Part shown: positions 1-8,408 of the stretch, in pieces
How positions within the stretch are numbered: the stretch's first letter is position 1
How the letters are laid out: every line of letters starts with the position of its first letter
Origin: Actinacidiphila alni
GTDB taxonomy: Bacteria; Actinomycetota; Actinomycetes; Streptomycetales; Streptomycetaceae
DNA length: 64,000 nucleotides
Direction of reading: 5' to 3'
Assembly: GCF_900112845.1 (NCBI RefSeq)
Contig: NZ_FONG01000002.1
Location: 496,001-560,000, forward strand
Program-made: the position numbers and the translations under genes
Notes under the pieces: model-generated
What the model was told of the DNA's origin: nothing
The model's input: only the letters and a program-made list of their open reading frames with translations
The model's database searches: none

Positions 1-149
1 TCACCGGCCTGGTCAACGTGGCCGTCGCCACCGTCCTGTCCGGCGGCCTGCCCGCGCCGAACCTGCCGGGCCTGCCCGCACTGCCGTCCCTGCCGTCCGT
101 CCCCGGGGCGCCGTCCGTCCCGTCGCTGCCCGCGGCTCCGGCGCTCTGA
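1..149 (+). CDS. C-terminal end of a secreted Pro/Leu-rich protein (partial)
   Basis: Only the last 48 codons are in the window (frame beginning at base 3, stop TGA 147-149). The visible tail is hydrophobic, then a low-complexity run of Leu-Pro-Ser/Gly repeats (LPGLPALPSLPSVPG type). The Leu/Gly/Pro style resembles the tail of the small secreted protein at 18291-18671, so it may be another small cell-wall or secreted protein of the chaplin region, but no domain can be named. A strong hairpin terminator follows 26 bases downstream. Confidence 0.55.
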   Translation, partial: TGLVNVAVATVLSGGLPAPNLPGLPALPSLPSVPGAPSVPSLPAAPAL

Positions 150-174
150 CGCCGTAACGCACCGGGGCAACACC

Positions 175-216
175 GGCCGAAGGGGTGAACGCCAATCGGC
201 GTTCACCCCTTCGGCC
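175..216 (+). terminator. Perfect 19-bp hairpin terminator
   Basis: Bases 175-193 (GGCCGAAGGGGTGAACGCC) and 198-216 are exact reverse complements around a 4-base loop (AATC). It lies just after the partial gene and before the chaplin promoter region. There is no long T-tract, as is usual in Streptomyces. Confidence 0.8.
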
Positions 217-226
217 CATTCGGGTG
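216..226 (+). promoter_or_regulatory. Shared upstream motif CCATTCGGGTG (site 1)
   Basis: This 11-mer lies 111 bases before the chaplin start at 337. It recurs exactly upstream of the rodlin at 16152 and the chaplin at 16898. It is a candidate recognition site for a common regulator or sigma factor of aerial-hyphae surface protein genes; the factor is unknown. Confidence 0.4.
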
Positions 227-336
227 CGACGTCACCGGTTCAGCCCAACCTGCGTGACCATTGGTGATCCCGTCCCGTTGCGCACAGCGTCAACGCCGCA
301 GGTATTGCGGTTGAGTTTCGTCTCAAGGAGATCTTC

Positions 337-600
337 ATGTCGCGTATCGCAAAGGCGGCGGCTGTCACCGCCGCGGCGGGTGCCGTTCTGGCCGCCGGTG
401 CCGGTATGGCTGTTGCCGACTCGGGCGCGCAGGGTGCCGCTGTCGGTTCCCCGGGCGTTCTGTCCGGCAACCTGGTCCAGGTCCCCGTGCACGTGCCGGT
501 CAACGTGTGCGGCAACACCGTGGACGTCATCGGCCTGCTGAACCCGGCGTTCGGCAACACCTGCGCGAACGTCTCCGGTGACAACGGCGGCGAGTGGTAA
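337..600 (+). CDS. Short chaplin
   Basis: This 87-aa protein has a Sec signal peptide (about residues 1-28, ending AVADS) and one chaplin domain. It shows the family pattern GSPGVLSGNLVQVPVHVPVNVCGNTVDVIGLLNPAFGNTCAN with the two conserved cysteines. Short chaplins are secreted, assemble into amyloid fibrils on aerial hyphae and lower surface tension. An AAGGAG ribosome site lies 6 bases before the ATG. It sits beside a tyrosinase gene pair, the same neighbourhood as chpG next to melD2/melD1 in S. coelicolor, so it may be the chpG orthologue; that is inference from layout. The tail after the domain (VSGDNGGEW) is short. Confidence 0.93.
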   Translation: MSRIAKAAAVTAAAGAVLAAGAGMAVADSGAQGAAVGSPGVLSGNLVQVPVHVPVNVCGNTVDVIGLLNPAFGNTCANVSGDNGGEW

Positions 601-614
601 TTCCGCACCACCGC

Positions 615-653
615 GGCCTCCCGTCACCTTGTGCGTGTACGGGAGGCCGTTTT
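615..653. terminator. Hairpin terminator between chaplin and tyrosinase genes
   Basis: Arms GGCCTCCCGT (615-624) and ACGGGAGGCC (639-648) pair perfectly and are followed by GTTTTC. It lies between the convergent chaplin and tyrosinase genes, so it may serve both. Confidence 0.75.
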
Positions 654-696
654 CATGCCCGCGTGCCTCATGCCCGCTGGTGGGCTGCCGCCGGGC

Positions 697-1566
697 TCAG
701 CTCTCCTCGTACCGGTAGTAGCGGCGGTGGTCGAACCACTGCGACGGCTTCTCGTTCCACGGCGGCATCGGCTCGTCGGCGCTGATCACCCGGCCGTGCT
801 CGGGGACCTTGGCCGACAGCGGCTTGGCCGGCAGGTACGAGGACCGCGGGTGCTTGCGCTGCCAGCGGTCCCAGACCAGGTCGAGGAAGGCGTGGTGCAG
901 CCAGAACACCGGGTCGTTGGGCGAGGTGCCGCCGACCATGTGGCCGCCGACCCACTGGTGCACCCGGTTGTGCAGATAGCCGCCCTTGGTGTCGCTGACG
1001 GTCCAGCCCTCGATGGTGTTGCGGAAGCCCTTGGTCGTCGGCGCGGAATTCCACGGCGCGACGTCGTAGACCGGATTGCCGAGCGCGTTGCTCAGCTCCG
1101 TCCTGGTCGGCAGCTTGATCGGGTGGTACGGCCGCCCCAGATTGCGGGTCAGGAACTTCTCGTCGGTGACCCCGTACCGGATCGGCCAGTCGCCGGTCTG
1201 GTACGCGAACGGCCCGGTCATCACCTGGCCGTCGCTGTCGCGCCCGTCGCCGCCCATGAAGTCCGGGCCCCACAGGGGCGAGTCCTTGGAGTTGTCGACC
1301 GTCCAGTCCCAGTAGGGCAGCGAGACGCCCGGGTCGAGCATCCGCAGGTCGGACTCGAACTGGAGCAGGAAGCGGCGGTGCCAGGGGAAGAAGGTCGGCG
1401 CCATGTGGGCGACCCGCAGTCCGCTCTCGCCGTCCGCGGCGAAGTATTTGGCGTGCGTGACGACGTACTGGTCGTAGCTGCCCATGCGCTTGAGTTCCAG
1501 CACGGCCTCGACGAATCTGGCGCGCTGTGTGCTGGTCAGGTGCCGCTGATTGATTCGGGTGTACAC
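697..1566 (-). CDS. melC2: Tyrosinase (monophenol monooxygenase), MelC2/MelD2 type
   Basis: This 289-aa copper enzyme would oxidise tyrosine and dopa to dopaquinone, the first steps of melanin formation. The CuA histidines are visible at His38, His54 and His63 (VVTHAKY, VAHMAPTFFPWHRR). The CuB histidines are His199, His203 (HNRVHQWVGG) and His225 (FWLHHAF). Length and spacing match Streptomyces tyrosinases, which have no signal peptide of their own. The start is GTG 1566, preceded by a GAGGGG-type ribosome site. The gene follows its chaperone MelC1 at 1605-2063 by 38 bases, so the two are probably cotranscribed and coexported. Confidence 0.95.
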   Translation of the reverse strand: MYTRINQRHLTSTQRARFVEAVLELKRMGSYDQYVVTHAKYFAADGESGLRVAHMAPTFFPWHRRFLLQFESDLRMLDPGVSLPYWDWTVDNSKDSPLWGPDFMGGDGRDSDGQVMTGPFAYQTGDWPIRYGVTDEKFLTRNLGRPYHPIKLPTRTELSNALGNPVYDVAPWNSAPTTKGFRNTIEGWTVSDTKGGYLHNRVHQWVGGHMVGGTSPNDPVFWLHHAFLDLVWDRWQRKHPRSSYLPAKPLSAKVPEHGRVISADEPMPPWNEKPSQWFDHRRYYRYEES

Positions 1567-1604
1567 AGGAGCTGACCCCTCGGCGGTCGTACGGCGCTGG
1601 GCCG

Positions 1605-2063
1605 TCAGTGGTGGTGCTCGGCGTTCGCGGACAGCTGGGCGCGGCCGATCTGGTCGACCGCGGCGCGCGCGGTGCCGAGCGCGGTGGGGAACGGCTGGTA
1701 GTGGTTGGCCATGCTGATGAAGCTGCCGTCCACCCGCCGCATCACCCCCAGCGCGCGCCCGTCGATCCGGATGTCCACGCCGGCGTCCCCGGCCGAGCTG
1801 AAGCCCTGGATGCGGCGCCCGCGGTAGACCTCGTCGAAGAGGGCGGCGCCGGCGCCGGGCACGGGTGCCGCCTCGACGGCGGCGGGCGGTTCCGCGAGCG
1901 CGGTGGCGTCGCCGCCGGCCCGCGCGGTCAGCATCGGGCGCAGTGCCGCGGCGGTGCCCGACACGGCGGCCACGGTGCCCAGGCCCCGTCTGATGACCCG
2001 TCGGCGGGTCGAGCCGCGGGGGCGCGAAGGCTTGTCGTTCTCGTTCCGCAGGGCATCGCTCAT
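1605..2063 (-). CDS. melC1: Tyrosinase cofactor/chaperone MelC1, Tat-secreted
   Basis: This 152-aa protein matches the tyrosinase co-factor family. It has a twin-arginine signal near residues 18-45 (STRRRVIRRGLG then a hydrophobic stretch). The conserved C-terminal core is VYRGRRIQGF, IRIDGR, MRRVDGSFISMANHYQPFPT, and the tail ends in three His. MelC1 delivers copper to the tyrosinase apoenzyme and carries it through the Tat pathway. I chose ATG 2063 because a GGAGGAGAGGAG purine run lies about 10 bases upstream; a GTG three codons earlier is possible. The gene is first in a two-gene operon with melC2. Confidence 0.9.
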   Translation of the reverse strand: MSDALRNENDKPSRPRGSTRRRVIRRGLGTVAAVSGTAAALRPMLTARAGGDATALAEPPAAVEAAPVPGAGAALFDEVYRGRRIQGFSSAGDAGVDIRIDGRALGVMRRVDGSFISMANHYQPFPTALGTARAAVDQIGRAQLSANAEHHH

Positions 2064-2360
2064 GTCCGACACACTCCTCTCCTCCGGCCGTTTCCGCGGT
2101 TCATCATGCCGCCGTAGGGGTGAGGCGGACCGGATAATCAGTGGGCCATGCAAGGAAATTCATCCGCCCGAGTGATGTCGCGATCGGCTCGGTGCCGGTA
2201 TTGATGGCCTTTCGGAAACCGCGATGGGGCACGGAGGCCGTATCGATTCTTTTGGCCTACGCCGAAGAGCGCGCCAATTACTCATACGTTATGACTGGTC
2301 GTTAGGTGCGTGGTGACGCCACGCCGCTGACGGCGCATTGACGGTGAATGAGGAGTGACC
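2064..2360. promoter_or_regulatory. Divergent intergenic region, melC1 / GH26
   Basis: About 297 bases separate two divergent genes and must hold both promoters. The near-palindrome CATACGTTATG at about 2284-2294 stands out in an AT-richer patch before the plus-strand gene. No known operator can be assigned. Confidence 0.3.
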
Positions 2361-3995
2361 ATGGCCAACCGACGCCAATGGCTGACAGGTGCGGGCGTCG
2401 GGGTCGTCGCCGCGGCCGTGATCGCCACGGGTCTGTCCGGCACGGCCGGGGATTCGCCGTTCGCCGGGCGCTCGCTGTTCACCGCGCTCGCCGGGTCCGC
2501 CGCCACCGGCGCGCCCGCCGCGGGCAGCCCGGGCGCTCCCTCCGCCACCCCCACCTCTTCTTCCGGAACCTCCTCCCCCACGCCCCCGCCGCACGCCTCG
2601 TACGCCCCCATGGGCGCGTTCACCGACTCCGGCGCCGAGGGGGTGCAGCGGATCAACGGCCTGGAGAACTGGCTCGGCGGCACCGAGGCGACGGTCGGCC
2701 ACACCTATCTGCCAGGCGACGACTGGTCGGGCATCGAGGGCGCGGGCGGGCTGCTCAAGCCGTGGGCCGCCTGGAAGCGCGCCAAGCAGGACCGGCTCTT
2801 CGTGCTCAACGTGCCGATGCAGGAGCACAACGAGGACCACGTCCCCGACAGCGAGGTGCGCGGCCTCATCCGGCAGGGCGCGCGCGGCGACTTCGACGCC
2901 CACTTCACCAAGCTGGCCATGCGGCTGGTCGACCTCGGCGTGCCCGACACCGTGATCGTCCTCGGCTGGGAGATGAACGGCACCACGTACACCCACCGCT
3001 GCGGGCCCGACCCGGAGGGCTGGAAGACGTACTGGAACCGGATCGTCGCCGCCATGCGCGCCGTCCCCGGCCAGCACTTCCGCTTCGACTTCACGCCCAA
3101 CCGCGGCCAGGACGCCATCGGCTGGACGGAGTGCTACCCCGGCGACAAGTCCGTGGACATCGTCGGCATGGACTCCTACGACCAGCCGCCCGGCGAGACC
3201 TTCAACGACCAGATCACCGAGCCGTACGGGCTCCAGGCGCAGGTGGACTTCGCCGCGCAGCACGGCAAGGCGATCTCGTACCCGGAGTGGGGGCTGTTCC
3301 GCAACGGCGACAACCCCGACTACATGCGGAAGATGCTGCAGTGGATCGACGACCACGAACCGATGTACCAGACCATCACCGACTACTGCCCGCACGGCGT
3401 GTGGCAGTGCACGGAGAACCCGAAGTCGTCGAAGGTCTACCGCAGCGTCCTCTTCGGCCGTAAGCCGGCCCCGGAGCCGACGCCCACGCCGACGCCTACT
3501 CCCACGGAGACGGGTACACCGACGCCTTCGGGTACGCCCACGCCGACCGTCTCCCCGAGTGCGACGCCGACCACGCCGATTCCGACCACGCCCGTCCCGA
3601 CCACGCCTACGGTGACGCCGAGTGTGCTGCCGCCCGTGACGCCGACCCCGGCGCTCACTCCGGTGGCGGTGCCGACGGTGTCGCCGTCCGGGTCGCCGAC
3701 GGCCACGCCGAATCCGCAGGCCGGGCCGACGCCGTTGCCGCCGCCGGTGGAGGCGTGCCTGCCGATCCAGCTCACCGAGGAGCAGAAGAAGCAGTACGCG
3801 AGCGGCGAGATCTGCATCCGGCTTCAGCCGAAGGCGCCGCCCGCGTCCTCGACACCGACACCGAAGCCGAAGCCGACGACGGCGAAGCCGGCTCCGACGA
3901 CACCGACGCCTCAGGCGACGACGCCGGCCCCGTCGCTCAGCCCGACGCCCGCACTGTCCCCGACACCCGCGCTCTCGCCGACCCCGACACCGTAG
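2361..3995 (+). CDS. Secreted GH26-like glycoside hydrolase with Pro/Thr-rich tail
   Basis: This 544-aa protein has an N-terminal export signal (MANRRQW...VGVVAAAVIATGLSG), a Ser/Pro linker and a catalytic domain at about 75-365. The putative acid/base Glu is in LGWEMNGTTY and the putative nucleophile Glu in YPEWGLFRNGDNP, as expected for GH26-type (mannanase-like) TIM barrels. After about residue 370 it becomes a long TPTPTPT/SPTPALSP tail with a small Cys-containing island (VEACLPIQLTEEQKKQYASGEICIRL). Start ATG 2361 follows AGGAG at 5 bases. It is convergent with the exopolysaccharide operon (9-base gap), suggesting a role in trimming or degrading a surface glycan; the substrate is unknown. 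Confidence 0.75.
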   Translation: MANRRQWLTGAGVGVVAAAVIATGLSGTAGDSPFAGRSLFTALAGSAATGAPAAGSPGAPSATPTSSSGTSSPTPPPHASYAPMGAFTDSGAEGVQRINGLENWLGGTEATVGHTYLPGDDWSGIEGAGGLLKPWAAWKRAKQDRLFVLNVPMQEHNEDHVPDSEVRGLIRQGARGDFDAHFTKLAMRLVDLGVPDTVIVLGWEMNGTTYTHRCGPDPEGWKTYWNRIVAAMRAVPGQHFRFDFTPNRGQDAIGWTECYPGDKSVDIVGMDSYDQPPGETFNDQITEPYGLQAQVDFAAQHGKAISYPEWGLFRNGDNPDYMRKMLQWIDDHEPMYQTITDYCPHGVWQCTENPKSSKVYRSVLFGRKPAPEPTPTPTPTPTETGTPTPSGTPTPTVSPSATPTTPIPTTPVPTTPTVTPSVLPPVTPTPALTPVAVPTVSPSGSPTATPNPQAGPTPLPPPVEACLPIQLTEEQKKQYASGEICIRLQPKAPPASSTPTPKPKPTTAKPAPTTPTPQATTPAPSLSPTPALSPTPALSPTPTP

Positions 3996-4004
3996 GAGTC
4001 GGGA

Positions 4005-5285
4005 CTACGACCGGCTCCGGCGCGCGAGCCGGTCGTTGAGGCGGGCCCGCCAGGCGCGCAGCGCCGGGAGGCGGCGCTTGGCGGTGGCGGCCAGCCGGGT
4101 GCGGGCGCCGGCCAGCGCGGCGCGGGTGAGCAGCAGGCCGGCCAGCGGGCGGCCGGACAGCAGCAGCCGCCGGTTGGTGACGTACTCGGGCCGCCAGTGG
4201 AATTTGTGCGGCTCGGCCCCGCGCAGCAGGCTCAGGGCGGCCCGGCCGCCGCCGTACGTCTGCTGGACGCCGTGCCGCATCAGCAGCGTCGTGACGTCCA
4301 CCTTCGTGGAGCGCAGGTCCGGATGGGCGCCGTAGAGATAGCCGCCGGTCAGCGCCGGGCAGAGCACGGTGAGGTTGGCGGCGACGACCTCGCCGCCGAG
4401 CCGGAATTCGGTGACGGCCGCGTCGCCCGAGGCGACCATCTGCCGGGCGGCACGCGTCAGGTGCTCGGCGAACCGCGGCCGTACGTGCTCGGGTGTCACC
4501 CCGCGGCCCTCCCACTGGAGCAGGTGCAGCCGCAGCATCGTCTCGACGGCGGCGGGCACCTCCAGCGGCGGCACGGCGCGTTCCTCGACGCCCGCCGCGT
4601 CGAGCTTGCGCAGATTGGAGCGGATGCGCTGGCCGCGCGAACTGCCGACCCTGGCGATCAGCTCGTCCATCGGCAGCCCCGGCAGTTCCAGGCACACCGA
4701 GTCCGCGAGCTGCCTGCGCGGCCCGGGCCAGGCCGCGTACACCCGCTCGGCGGCGGCCCCCGGCCGCACCTCGCGCAGGTCGATCAGCGCGGTGCGCGCC
4801 AGCCGGCGCAGCCCGTCGGTCAGCGCGGCGGCGTGGGCCGGGTCCGACTCGTCGACCAGGACGTCCGTGTAGTCGGTGATCGCCCCGCCGAGCCCGGTCA
4901 GCACCGGCCACGGCCGGTACGTCACCATCAGTGGCGCCGCCGCCACCAGCTCCCCGCCCCGGCGTACGGTCACCACCCGCAGCCGGCCGCGCCGCCCGTC
5001 CCCGTACGACAGCCACCACGAGTACAGCCACGCGTGGCTCTGGAACGGCGTCACCTCGGCGCACCGGCCGTACAGCCGGTCCCACTGCGCTCGCAGCGCG
5101 CCGAATCCGGCGGTGTCCCGGCACACGGACACGGTGAGCGGGGGCGTGCCGGGCGCGGCGGGTGACGCGTCCCGCGGTACGCGGATGTCCGTGAGCCCGG
5201 GCGCCGGCCCGGACCCCGGCCGCGCGGGTGGCGCGCCGTCCGCGCTCGGGGGCGCCGTCGTCCCCTGCCCCTGACGGGCCGTCAC
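4005..5285 (-). CDS. GNAT-superfamily protein, CelD/BcsL (FemAB-like) type
   Basis: This 426-aa protein has no signal peptide and matches the cellulose-biosynthesis CelD-type acetyltransferase group. Its core includes WDRLYGRCAEVTPFQSHAWLYSWW near residues 68-91, a central RSNLRKL stretch, and a late FHWRPEYVTNRRLLL segment. Such proteins are thought to transfer acyl or aminoacyl groups during extracellular polysaccharide synthesis. It is the last gene of the operon; its GTG start overlaps the stop of the Wzz-like gene (GTGA), indicating translational coupling. The exact acceptor cannot be read from sequence. Confidence 0.8.
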   Translation of the reverse strand: MTARQGQGTTAPPSADGAPPARPGSGPAPGLTDIRVPRDASPAAPGTPPLTVSVCRDTAGFGALRAQWDRLYGRCAEVTPFQSHAWLYSWWLSYGDGRRGRLRVVTVRRGGELVAAAPLMVTYRPWPVLTGLGGAITDYTDVLVDESDPAHAAALTDGLRRLARTALIDLREVRPGAAAERVYAAWPGPRRQLADSVCLELPGLPMDELIARVGSSRGQRIRSNLRKLDAAGVEERAVPPLEVPAAVETMLRLHLLQWEGRGVTPEHVRPRFAEHLTRAARQMVASGDAAVTEFRLGGEVVAANLTVLCPALTGGYLYGAHPDLRSTKVDVTTLLMRHGVQQTYGGGRAALSLLRGAEPHKFHWRPEYVTNRRLLLSGRPLAGLLLTRAALAGARTRLAATAKRRLPALRAWRARLNDRLARRSRS

Positions 5286-6055
5286 ACCGCTTCCCTGGCC
5301 ATCGCGGTCGGGGCGTGGCCCTGGGCCGGGGTGTGGGCGGGGGCCGGGACGACGGGCGCCGCGGGACCGTCGCGGCGGTCGCGCGGGCGGACCAGGAGGA
5401 TCAGGGCGCCGAGGAGGCCGCCGGCGCTGGCGCCGACCGCGGTGGACAGCGCGGCGGACGGCGAGGCGGGGGAGGTGGGCACGGCGGCGGGGGAGAAGAC
5501 CAGCAGGCGGACGCCGGTGCTCGCGGCGTTGCGGTTGCCGGTGGCGGCGAGGGAGTCGGCCACGGCGTTGGCGATCTTCGCGGCGGACGCGCCGCGCGAG
5601 CCGCTGCCGGTGATCGAGATCATCGGCGCGTCCGGCGAGGTCGCCGCCTGCACCTTGCCCTTGAGGTCGTCCACGGCGATCCCGGCGGTGGCCTGCGCCC
5701 CCGCGAGGACGGCGGAACCGGTGACGATCCGGCCGTACGCCTGCGCGAAGCCGGTGACGGTCGTCGAATCGCCGTCGCCGTGCTGCGGCACGACGATGAC
5801 GTAACTGGTGGCGCTGTACTGCGGGGTCGCCGTAAGCCCGTAGCCGAGGCCGCCGAGCAGCCCGACGCCCAGGCAGAGCGGCAGCGGCAGCCAGCGCGGC
5901 GCGTTGCGCCAGGAGGAGCGGCGGGCGGCGGCGCGCTGCCCCCTGCCGCTTCCGCTCCCCTTCCCGCTTCCGGTCCTGTTCCCGCCTCCGTTCCCGCTGG
6001 AACCTGCGGTACGGGTCGTGTCCTTCGTCGCGGTGTCCTGCATGGGTCGTCTCAT
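5282..6055 (-). CDS. Wzz/capsule chain-length-type membrane protein
   Basis: This 257-aa protein has a Gly/Ser/Arg-rich N-terminus, a first membrane segment (WLPLPLCLGVGLLGGLGYGLTA), an extracytoplasmic domain of about 130 residues (TPQYSATSYVIVVPQ onward) and a second membrane segment (ALSTAVGASAGGLLGALILLV) followed by an Arg-rich cytoplasmic tail. This two-helix layout is that of polysaccharide co-polymerases that set chain length. No tyrosine-kinase domain is attached. Start ATG 6055 overlaps the upstream stop (ATGA). It is shorter than typical Wzz proteins. Confidence 0.75.
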   Translation of the reverse strand: MRRPMQDTATKDTTRTAGSSGNGGGNRTGSGKGSGSGRGQRAAARRSSWRNAPRWLPLPLCLGVGLLGGLGYGLTATPQYSATSYVIVVPQHGDGDSTTVTGFAQAYGRIVTGSAVLAGAQATAGIAVDDLKGKVQAATSPDAPMISITGSGSRGASAAKIANAVADSLAATGNRNAASTGVRLLVFSPAAVPTSPASPSAALSTAVGASAGGLLGALILLVRPRDRRDGPAAPVVPAPAHTPAQGHAPTAMAREAV

Positions 6056-7278
6056 TTCTTCAGTCCTGCCGGGGAGGCGGTGACCGCCGGGATGTCCTCG
6101 GATACGTGCGCGCCGGAGTCGGGCCCGGGCCCGGTGCCGGTCGCGGCGGCGTACAGCGCGTGCACCCGCTCGGCGGTGCGGGCGATGTGGTAGCTGTCGA
6201 CGGCGGCCGGCACCGGCAGCCGCCGCGCCCCCGCGTCGGGGCCCGCGTGCGGGCCGGTGTGCCGGGCGTAGTGCGTGTGCAGCGCGGCGACCAGGTCGCG
6301 GACGTCGGTGCCGATCCGCCGGGCGCCGGGCGCGGCGGCCGACGGCAGGTCCTCGATCGCCGGGCACGCCATGTGCAGTACGGGCAGCCCGGCCGCCAGC
6401 GCCTCGACCATCGCGAGCCCGAAGGACTCCTCGCGCGAGGCCGACACGAAGACGTCCATCGCGGCCAGCAGCGCGGGCAGTTCGGGCATTACGCCCGCCC
6501 CGTCCCGGCCGCCCGCCGCGCCCACCAGGTGCACGCGCGGTGCGACGCCGAGGGACCGCGCCAGCCGCAGCAGATGGTCGTGCTCGGGCCCGGTGCCGAC
6601 GATCAGCAGCCGCGCGGCGGGCACGGCCGGCAGTGCCCGTACGAGCACGTCGACGTTCTTGCCCGGCACCAGGCGGCCGACCCCGCCGATCACGAACGTC
6701 CGCTCGGAGAAGCCCAGTTGAGCGCGCGCGGCGGCCCGTACGGCCGGGTCGAAGCGGAACCGGTCCGGGTCGATGCCGTTGGGCACCACATGGATGCGCT
6801 CTTCGGGCACGCCCCATTCGCGCAGCCGGCGCGCGACCGTCGCGGAGACGGCGACGGTGCCGACACCGAGGCGTTCGGTCCCCCGGTAGAGCGCCCGGGT
6901 GCCGCGGGTCAGCGGGCGGCCCTCGATCTGCGAGTCGCCGAGCGAGTGCTCGGTCGCCACGACCGCGCGGACCCCGGCCAGCCGGGCGGCGATCCTGCCG
7001 TACACGCAGGCCCGGTAGAGGTGGGTGTGCACCACGTCGTAGCGGCCCGCGCGGATCAGCGAGGTCAGCCGGGGCAGCGCGGCCAGGTCGCGGTTTCCGC
7101 CCATGCCGAGGTGCGTGACGCGCACGCCGTCCGCGCGCAGGCCGTCCGCGACCGGGCCCGGATTGGTCAGCGTCACCACCTCGCTCTCGCAGGTGGCGGG
7201 CAAGTGGCGTACGAGCAGCCGCAGTTGCTGCTCGGCGCCGCCGATGCCGAGGCCGGTGACGATGTGCAGCACCCTCAT
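6052..7278 (-). CDS. GT4-family glycosyltransferase
   Basis: This 408-aa protein has two Rossmann-like halves. The N-terminal half begins MRVLHIVTGLGIGGAEQQL, with the acceptor-side GGAE loop; the C-terminal half has VGRLVPGKNVDVLVRAL and the nucleotide-sugar motif SASREESFGLAMVEALAAGLPV (E-x7-E). It would transfer a sugar from an NDP-sugar onto a lipid-linked intermediate in the cytoplasm. Start ATG 7278 overlaps the preceding deacetylase stop (ATGA). The donor sugar cannot be told from sequence. Confidence 0.88.
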   Translation of the reverse strand: MRVLHIVTGLGIGGAEQQLRLLVRHLPATCESEVVTLTNPGPVADGLRADGVRVTHLGMGGNRDLAALPRLTSLIRAGRYDVVHTHLYRACVYGRIAARLAGVRAVVATEHSLGDSQIEGRPLTRGTRALYRGTERLGVGTVAVSATVARRLREWGVPEERIHVVPNGIDPDRFRFDPAVRAAARAQLGFSERTFVIGGVGRLVPGKNVDVLVRALPAVPAARLLIVGTGPEHDHLLRLARSLGVAPRVHLVGAAGGRDGAGVMPELPALLAAMDVFVSASREESFGLAMVEALAAGLPVLHMACPAIEDLPSAAAPGARRIGTDVRDLVAALHTHYARHTGPHAGPDAGARRLPVPAAVDSYHIARTAERVHALYAAATGTGPGPDSGAHVSEDIPAVTASPAGLKK

Positions 7279-8408
7279 CGGTCCGCCCCTCCCCCGCCGG
7301 CGGCGCCCTTCGCCGTCCGCAGCCGGTGCAGCAGCCGTTTGGCGTTCAGCCGCCCCGCCGCGTCCCGCTGGCCGATGTACGCGCGCGGCAGCGCGAAGGT
7401 CCCGGCGAGCGGACCCGGGTCGACCGAGCACGCGTAGCCGTATCCGGCGCGGCGGGCCGCGGCCACCGCGCGGGCGTCGGTCGCGCCGTACGGATAGCAG
7501 AAGCCGGTCGGCGTCCGTCCGGTGATGTCCGCCAACCGGCTGCGGCTCTCGGTGAGTTCGGCGGTCAGTACGTCGTCGTCGGCGGCGGTCAGGTCCAGGT
7601 GCAGCAGGCCGTGCGAGCCGACCTCCATCCCGGCCGCGGCGGCCGCGCGGATGCCGTCCGCGGTCAGCAGCGGCTTGCGCGGGCCCTTCTCGTCCCAGGC
7701 GTTGACGCCGCCGAGCCTGCCCGGCAGCACGAACACCGTCGCGGTGTGGCCGTACCGCAGCAGCGCGGGCACCGCGTGCTCCACGAAGTCGGCGTAGCCG
7801 TCGTCGAAGGTCAGCCCGACCAGCCGCCGCGCCCGCCCGGCCGCGTGCGCCCGCAGCAACTCCCGTACGCCCACGCCGGTCAGCCCGCGCCGCCGCAGCC
7901 ACGCCAGCTGCCGCCGGAGGCGCTCAGGCGTCACCGTCACCAGATACGGGTCGTCCCGGCACTCGTCCACGGAGTGGTACATCAGCGTCCAGGGCAGCGG
8001 GCCGCCGGCGGGCGGGACGGCATCCGGCTCCGACGCGGTGTCCGGCTCCGACGCGGTGTCCGGCGCCGGTGCGAAGTCCCGCGCCGGTGCGAGGTCGTGT
8101 GCCGGTACGGACCCGGCGGCCGCTCCCTCCGGGCCGGCCGGGCGCACGGAGCCGGAGGGGCCGGACGTATCGGAGGCGGCGGAGGCGCTGGACGTACTGG
8201 AGGTCGTGGAGGCGCTGGACGTGGCGGAGCCCGGCCTCGGGGGGTGCGCGGCTCTGCGCAGGGAGTCGCGGGCGGCGGCGGAGGCGGGTCCCGCCGCGGA
8301 GCCGGGCGACCGTCCGGGCGCGGTGCCGGACGGGCGGTGGTCCGTGGCGCGGCCGGCCGGGGACACGGCGTCGCGCGCGGAGTGGGGCACAGGGTTCGAA
8401 CTAGGCAT
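7275..8408 (-). CDS. Polysaccharide deacetylase (NodB/CE4 domain)
   Basis: This 377-aa protein has a disordered Ser/Pro/Ala/Asp-rich N-terminal 135 residues, including a doubled PDTASE unit, then a CE4 domain. Visible motifs are MYHSVDE, GLTFDDGY (catalytic and metal Asp), the metal-binding SHGLLHLDL (H-x3-H) and CYPYGATD. Such enzymes remove N-acetyl groups from hexosamines. There is no clear signal peptide, so it may act on cytoplasmic lipid-linked precursors or be exported unusually. The start overlaps the flippase stop by 8 bases. Confidence 0.85.
   Translation of the reverse strand: MPSSNPVPHSARDAVSPAGRATDHRPSGTAPGRSPGSAAGPASAAARDSLRRAAHPPRPGSATSSASTTSSTSSASAASDTSGPSGSVRPAGPEGAAAGSVPAHDLAPARDFAPAPDTASEPDTASEPDAVPPAGGPLPWTLMYHSVDECRDDPYLVTVTPERLRRQLAWLRRRGLTGVGVRELLRAHAAGRARRLVGLTFDDGYADFVEHAVPALLRYGHTATVFVLPGRLGGVNAWDEKGPRKPLLTADGIRAAAAAGMEVGSHGLLHLDLTAADDDVLTAELTESRSRLADITGRTPTGFCYPYGATDARAVAAARRAGYGYACSVDPGPLAGTFALPRAYIGQRDAAGRLNAKRLLHRLRTAKGAAGGGGADR

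Noticed and set aside
1552..1561. A GATTCGGGTG match resembling the chaplin/rodlin motif
   Set aside because: It lies at the start of the tyrosinase coding region, lacks the CCA lead, and is not upstream of a surface-protein gene.
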